Source: an uncultured Collinsella sp. (GTDB taxonomy: Bacteria > Actinomycetota > Coriobacteriia > Coriobacteriales > Coriobacteriaceae). From it: a stretch of DNA of 8,714 bases. A program made the position numbers and the translations under genes. The stretch lies in the NCBI GenBank assembly GCA_900556205.1, contig USNX01000040.1:1-8714 (forward strand). The letters run 5' to 3'. The notes beneath the pieces are model-generated. The model did not search any database. It saw only the letters and a program-made list of their open reading frames with translations, and was not told where the DNA came from. Positions 6,542-8,714 of this stretch are shown piece after piece (the stretch's first letter is position 1; each line of letters starts with the position of its first letter).

Positions 6542-6552
6542 AACAAGAAAGG
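6542..6552 (+). promoter_or_regulatory. Ribosome-binding site AACAAGAAAGG (efp)
   Basis: A Shine-Dalgarno ends 5 nt before ATG 6558. It decides the efp start over an in-frame ATG at 6525, which would add 11 residues unlike any EF-P N-terminus. Identical 11-mer to that at 5249-5259. Confidence 0.75.
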
Positions 6553-6557
6553 TCGCT

Positions 6558-7121
6558 ATGCCTACTATCTCTACCGCCGACTTCAAGAACGGCCTCGGTC
6601 TCCGCATTAAGGACAAGGTTTACACCATCGTCGAGTTCCAGCACGTCAAGCCTGGCAAGGGCGGCGCTTTCGTGCGCTACAAGACCCGCGACATCAAGAG
6701 CGGCCGCGTCGTCGAGAACACCTGCAACGCCGGTACCAAGTTCGAGAGCGTCATGCTCACCACTCGTGAGTTCCAGTACCTCTACAACGACGGCGCCGAC
6801 TACATCTTCATGGACAACGAGTCTTACGAGCAGGTTCCCGTTCCCGAGGACATGGTGGGCGAGAACGCCAAGTGGCTGCGCGAGAACGATACCTGCCAGC
6901 TGCTCTTCGCCGATGACGAGCTCATGGGCGTGACCCCGCCGATGTTCATCGAGACCACCATCGTCCAGACCGACCCGGGCTTTAAGGGCGACACCGTTCA
7001 GGGTTCCACCAAGCCGGCCACCATCGACACCGGTGCTGTCATCCAGGTCCCCATGTACCTCAACGAGGGCGAGGTCATCAAGGTTGACACCCGCGACGGT
7101 AAGTTCGTCTCCCGCGTCTAG
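6558..7121 (+). CDS. efp: Translation elongation factor P
   Basis: EF-P binds between the P and E sites of ribosomes stalled at consecutive prolines and promotes peptide bond formation. The 187 aa show the three-domain layout. The N-terminal KOW-like domain has the tip loop KPGKGGAFVRYKT (31-43), with the tip Lys at K34 (the position modified in some bacteria). The OB domains follow, with ETTIVQTDPGFKGDT at about 132-146 and the C-terminal signature VPMYLNEGEVIKVDTRDG at about 164-181. Length is standard. No EpmA/EpmB/EarP-type modification gene lies nearby, so whether K34 is modified is open. Its own -10 box and Shine-Dalgarno suggest it starts a transcription unit that continues into the Asp23-like gene, nusB, xseB and tlyA. 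Identification is firm. Confidence 0.97.
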   Translation: MPTISTADFKNGLGLRIKDKVYTIVEFQHVKPGKGGAFVRYKTRDIKSGRVVENTCNAGTKFESVMLTTREFQYLYNDGADYIFMDNESYEQVPVPEDMVGENAKWLRENDTCQLLFADDELMGVTPPMFIETTIVQTDPGFKGDTVQGSTKPATIDTGAVIQVPMYLNEGEVIKVDTRDGKFVSRV

Positions 7122-7135
7122 CAACCAACTTTTCT

Positions 7136-7141
7136 AGGAGG
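7136..7141 (+). promoter_or_regulatory. Consensus Shine-Dalgarno of the Asp23-like gene
   Basis: AGGAGG lies 4 nt before ATG 7146, in the 24-bp gap after efp. It is the full consensus and fixes the start. Confidence 0.8.
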
Positions 7142-7145
7142 ACTC

Positions 7146-7508
7146 ATGCCCCAGGAAATCAAGATTGACGGCATCGGTATTTCGCCCGATGTTCTGACCG
7201 CCATCGTCTCGCGCGCCGTCACGGATGTCGAGGGCATCGCCTCCGTGGGCGTCAAGGACCTTGCCACCAACCTTGTCTCGATGATGCTTTCGTCCAAGGC
7301 CCCGGCTTCCGAGCCGGCGGTCGAGGCCGAGGTCATCGGCGACAAGCTCGCACTTACCGTGCGCGTCGTGGTGTTCTTTGGCTATCCGTTCAAGAAACTC
7401 GCCGAGGCCGTTCGCGCCGCCGTGGTTGCCGCCATCGACGCCCAGGTGGGCGTCGAGGTCGAGCGCGTTGACGTTTGCATCGACGGCCTCGTTTTCCCCA
7501 AGGAGTAA
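7146..7508 (+). CDS. Asp23/Gls24 (YqhY-like) family protein
   Basis: Small soluble protein of the Asp23/Gls24 family, whose members are linked to cell-envelope stress and, for YqhY, to lipid/acetyl-CoA carboxylase homeostasis; the molecular activity is not known. The 120 aa show the family pattern. GIGISPDVLTAIVSRAVTDV leads into EGIASVGVK (about 8-37). A variable middle (SSKAPASEPAVEAEV) is followed by the beta strand LTVRVVVFFGYPF, the helix KKLAEAVRAAVVAAID and the final strand VERVDVCIDGLVFPKE. There is no signal peptide or membrane segment. It lies between efp and nusB; in Firmicutes yqhY also sits directly before nusB, which supports the family placement. The next gene's Shine-Dalgarno lies in its last codons, so translation of the two is coupled. 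Confidence 0.87.
   Translation: MPQEIKIDGIGISPDVLTAIVSRAVTDVEGIASVGVKDLATNLVSMMLSSKAPASEPAVEAEVIGDKLALTVRVVVFFGYPFKKLAEAVRAAVVAAIDAQVGVEVERVDVCIDGLVFPKE
7500..7505 (+). promoter_or_regulatory. Shine-Dalgarno deciding the TTG start of nusB
   Basis: AAGGAG overlaps the last codons of the Asp23-like gene and ends 6 nt before TTG 7512. The optimal spacing and the lack of any nearer ATG support this non-ATG start. Confidence 0.7.
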
Positions 7509-7511
7509 CCT

Positions 7512-8096
7512 TTGAGCCTTAAGGTTTATCGCGGGCGCACGCTTGCCCGCAGTCAGGCGCTGCAGCTGCTGTTCCAGGCCGAGGCCACGGACAGCCCGCT
7601 CGAGCGCGTCCTCGAGGGCGATTTCCTGATCTCGAAGGGTCCCCTCGACCCCTACGCGCTGGAGCTGTGTCGCGGTGCCTACGAGCACATCGACCGCATC
7701 GACTGTGCCCTGCGCTCCATCGCCAAGAACTGGGATCTTATGCGCATGCCTGGCGCCGACCGCAATCTGCTGCGTATCGCCGTCTATGAGATGCGCTTCC
7801 TCACCGACGAGGAGGTCTCGGACGCCATCGTTATCAACGAGGCCGTCGAGCTTGCCAAGGCCTATGGCACCGACCAGTCTGCGTCGTTCGTCAACGGCGT
7901 GCTGGGTAAGATCGCTCGCAGCGAGGAGCTGCCGGGCGAGGACCTATACCAGGAGCTGCTGGCCGAGGATCGCGCTCGCGAGGAGGCACAGGCTGCCGAG
8001 GCTGCCGCAAAGGTTGCGGTTGCTCAGGCCGAGGCCGGCGTTCTCGACGAGGACGCTGAGGCCGCCGAGGCCGAGACCGGTACCGTCGAGGAGTAG
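7512..8096 (+). CDS. nusB: NusB antitermination factor with acidic C-terminal extension
   Basis: NusB pairs with S10 (NusE) on boxA RNA to support antitermination and processing of rRNA transcripts. The all-helical NusB core spans residues about 8-137 of 194. It has RTLARSQALQLLFQAE (9-24), IAKNWDLMRM (70-79), DRNLLRIAVYEMRFL (83-97), VINEAVELAKAYG (107-119) and SFVNGVLGKI (125-134). After the core, residues about 140-194 form an Ala/Glu-rich tail with about 17 acidic and 3 basic residues, absent from typical NusB proteins of about 130-160 aa. The start is TTG 7512 with AAGGAG 6 nt upstream, 3 bp after the Asp23-like stop. xseB follows after 2 bp. Core identification is firm; the tail is probably a disordered or helical appendage of unknown role. 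Confidence 0.95.
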   Translation: MSLKVYRGRTLARSQALQLLFQAEATDSPLERVLEGDFLISKGPLDPYALELCRGAYEHIDRIDCALRSIAKNWDLMRMPGADRNLLRIAVYEMRFLTDEEVSDAIVINEAVELAKAYGTDQSASFVNGVLGKIARSEELPGEDLYQELLAEDRAREEAQAAEAAAKVAVAQAEAGVLDEDAEAAEAETGTVEE

Positions 8097-8098
8097 CC

Positions 8099-8338
8099 AT
8101 GCCAGAGGGTTCCGTCCGCAACTTCGACGAGATTTCGGACCGCTTGGACCAGATCATAGCTACCGTTCGCTCTAAGGATACGTCCTTGGAGCGTTCGCTC
8201 GATCTGTTTGACGAGGCGATTGAGCTGGGCTCCCGTGCGGTCGACATGGTCGACAAGTTTGAGCTGACGCCGCGTGAGGCCGACAAGCTCGAACAGGAAT
8301 ACGATGAGGATGCGGCAAACGAATCCCAGGATAGCTAG
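8099..8338 (+). CDS. xseB: Exodeoxyribonuclease VII small subunit
   Basis: Small subunit of exonuclease VII, which with XseA degrades single-stranded DNA into short oligonucleotides. The 79 aa match the family length and its coiled, all-helical pattern: NFDEISDRLDQIIATVRS (8-25), SLERSLDLFDEAIELGSRAVDM (29-50), then a charged C-terminus (EQEYDEDAANESQDS). Compared with the common consensus (LE.IV..LE.G..SLEESL.LFEEG) the SLE-SL-LF-E core is kept, while the first helix is somewhat diverged. The start is ATG 8099, 2 bp after nusB, with GAGGAG ending 5 nt before it inside nusB. The large subunit gene xseA, normally directly upstream, is not here; it would have to be elsewhere in the genome. Confidence 0.85.
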   Translation: MPEGSVRNFDEISDRLDQIIATVRSKDTSLERSLDLFDEAIELGSRAVDMVDKFELTPREADKLEQEYDEDAANESQDS

Positions 8339-8364
8339 GCCGCATCTCCGGATACGAATGGTTG

Positions 8365-8714
8365 ATGGCATTCATGAAACGCGTGCGTCTTGATGACGAA
8401 CTGATTTCACAGGGCATCTGCGCCGATCGCGCGGATGCCCTTCGCACTCTTATGGCCGGCTTGGTCTCGAGTGGCGGTGAGCGCTTGACTTCGCCGGGCC
8501 TTAAGGTGATCCCGGGGCTGCCGCTGCATGTGAAGGGGCGCATTCCCTATGTTGGCCGCGGCGGTCTTAAGCTCGAAGGCGCGCTTGATGCGTTTGGCAT
8601 CAATCCGACGGGCCTTGCCTGTCTGGATGTGGGCTGCTCTACCGGCGGCTTTACCGATTGTCTGCTCAAGCGCGGAGCTGCGACCGTTGTCTCGGTGGAC
8701 GTGGGTCGCGCCCA
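8365..8714 (+). CDS. tlyA: TlyA-family rRNA 2'-O-methyltransferase, N-terminal part (3' end outside window)
   Basis: TlyA/RrmJ-type SAM-dependent methyltransferase; in characterised members it 2'-O-methylates cytidines of 16S and/or 23S rRNA and has been annotated as hemolysin. The visible 116 residues begin with an S4 RNA-binding domain (VRLDDELISQGICADRADAL, about 7-26). The family linker YVGRGGLKLEGAL (62-74), with a conserved Lys (K69), follows. SAM motif I is LDVGCSTGGFTDCLL (87-101), and the next strand ends VVSVDVGRA. The frame is open to the window end. The start is uncertain: ATG 8365 or ATG 8374 in the same frame, with no clear Shine-Dalgarno for either; the S4 domain starts well with both. 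It lies 26 bp after xseB; in many bacteria tlyA follows nusB/xseAB and isoprenoid genes. Confidence 0.92.
   Translation, partial: MAFMKRVRLDDELISQGICADRADALRTLMAGLVSSGGERLTSPGLKVIPGLPLHVKGRIPYVGRGGLKLEGALDAFGINPTGLACLDVGCSTGGFTDCLLKRGAATVVSVDVGRA

Noticed and set aside
5237..6616. 459-codon open frame on the - strand opposite the M24 peptidase gene and running across the terminator
   Set aside because: The + strand carries all five M24 metal ligands. The reverse frame reads through the terminator and the efp promoter and looks like no known protein.

Overview
This is an 8.7 kb piece of a GC-rich bacterial chromosome. Every gene is on the + strand and the genes are tightly packed. The high GC content, GTG/TTG starts, housekeeping gene order and protein signatures suggest an actinobacterium, most likely of class Coriobacteriia (for example a gut Collinsella relative). 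That placement is my inference from family resemblance, not the result of a search. I see no rRNA, tRNA, CRISPR array, insertion sequence or phage gene.

Region 1 (1-5134) looks like one transcription unit. It runs from the 3' end of alaS (alanyl-tRNA synthetase) through ruvX (Holliday-junction resolvase-like/rRNA-processing nuclease), mltG (cell-wall lytic transglycosylase), a YqeG-type HAD phosphatase and aroK (shikimate kinase) to an aroB-like gene. Gaps are 2-9 bp, or the genes overlap (8 bp at ruvX/mltG, an ATGA overlap at aroK/aroB). No terminator is visible inside it.

Region 2 (5135-6463) has a 132-bp leader with a TTGACA box and a long imperfect hairpin. An M24 Xaa-Pro aminopeptidase gene follows and ends in a textbook intrinsic terminator.

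Region 3 (6464-8714) opens with a TATAAT-containing promoter region. The genes are efp (elongation factor P), an Asp23/YqhY-type gene, nusB (transcription antitermination), xseB (exonuclease VII small subunit) and the 5' part of a tlyA-type rRNA methyltransferase that runs off the window. Only short spacers separate these five genes.

The gene order resembles the widespread bacterial series alaS-ruvX-mltG-(aroE-aroC)-aroK-aroB-(aroQ)-pepQ-efp-(asp23)-nusB, with aroE, aroC and aroQ missing. The most unusual item is the aroB-like gene. It is full length, uninterrupted and translationally coupled to an apparently normal aroK. It aligns almost without gaps to 3-dehydroquinate synthase, yet all three zinc ligands and the main NAD- and substrate-binding motifs are replaced. 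A cluster of five cysteines lies where the NAD-binding glycine loop should be. It looks like a preserved pseudoenzyme or a repurposed protein rather than a working dehydroquinate synthase.
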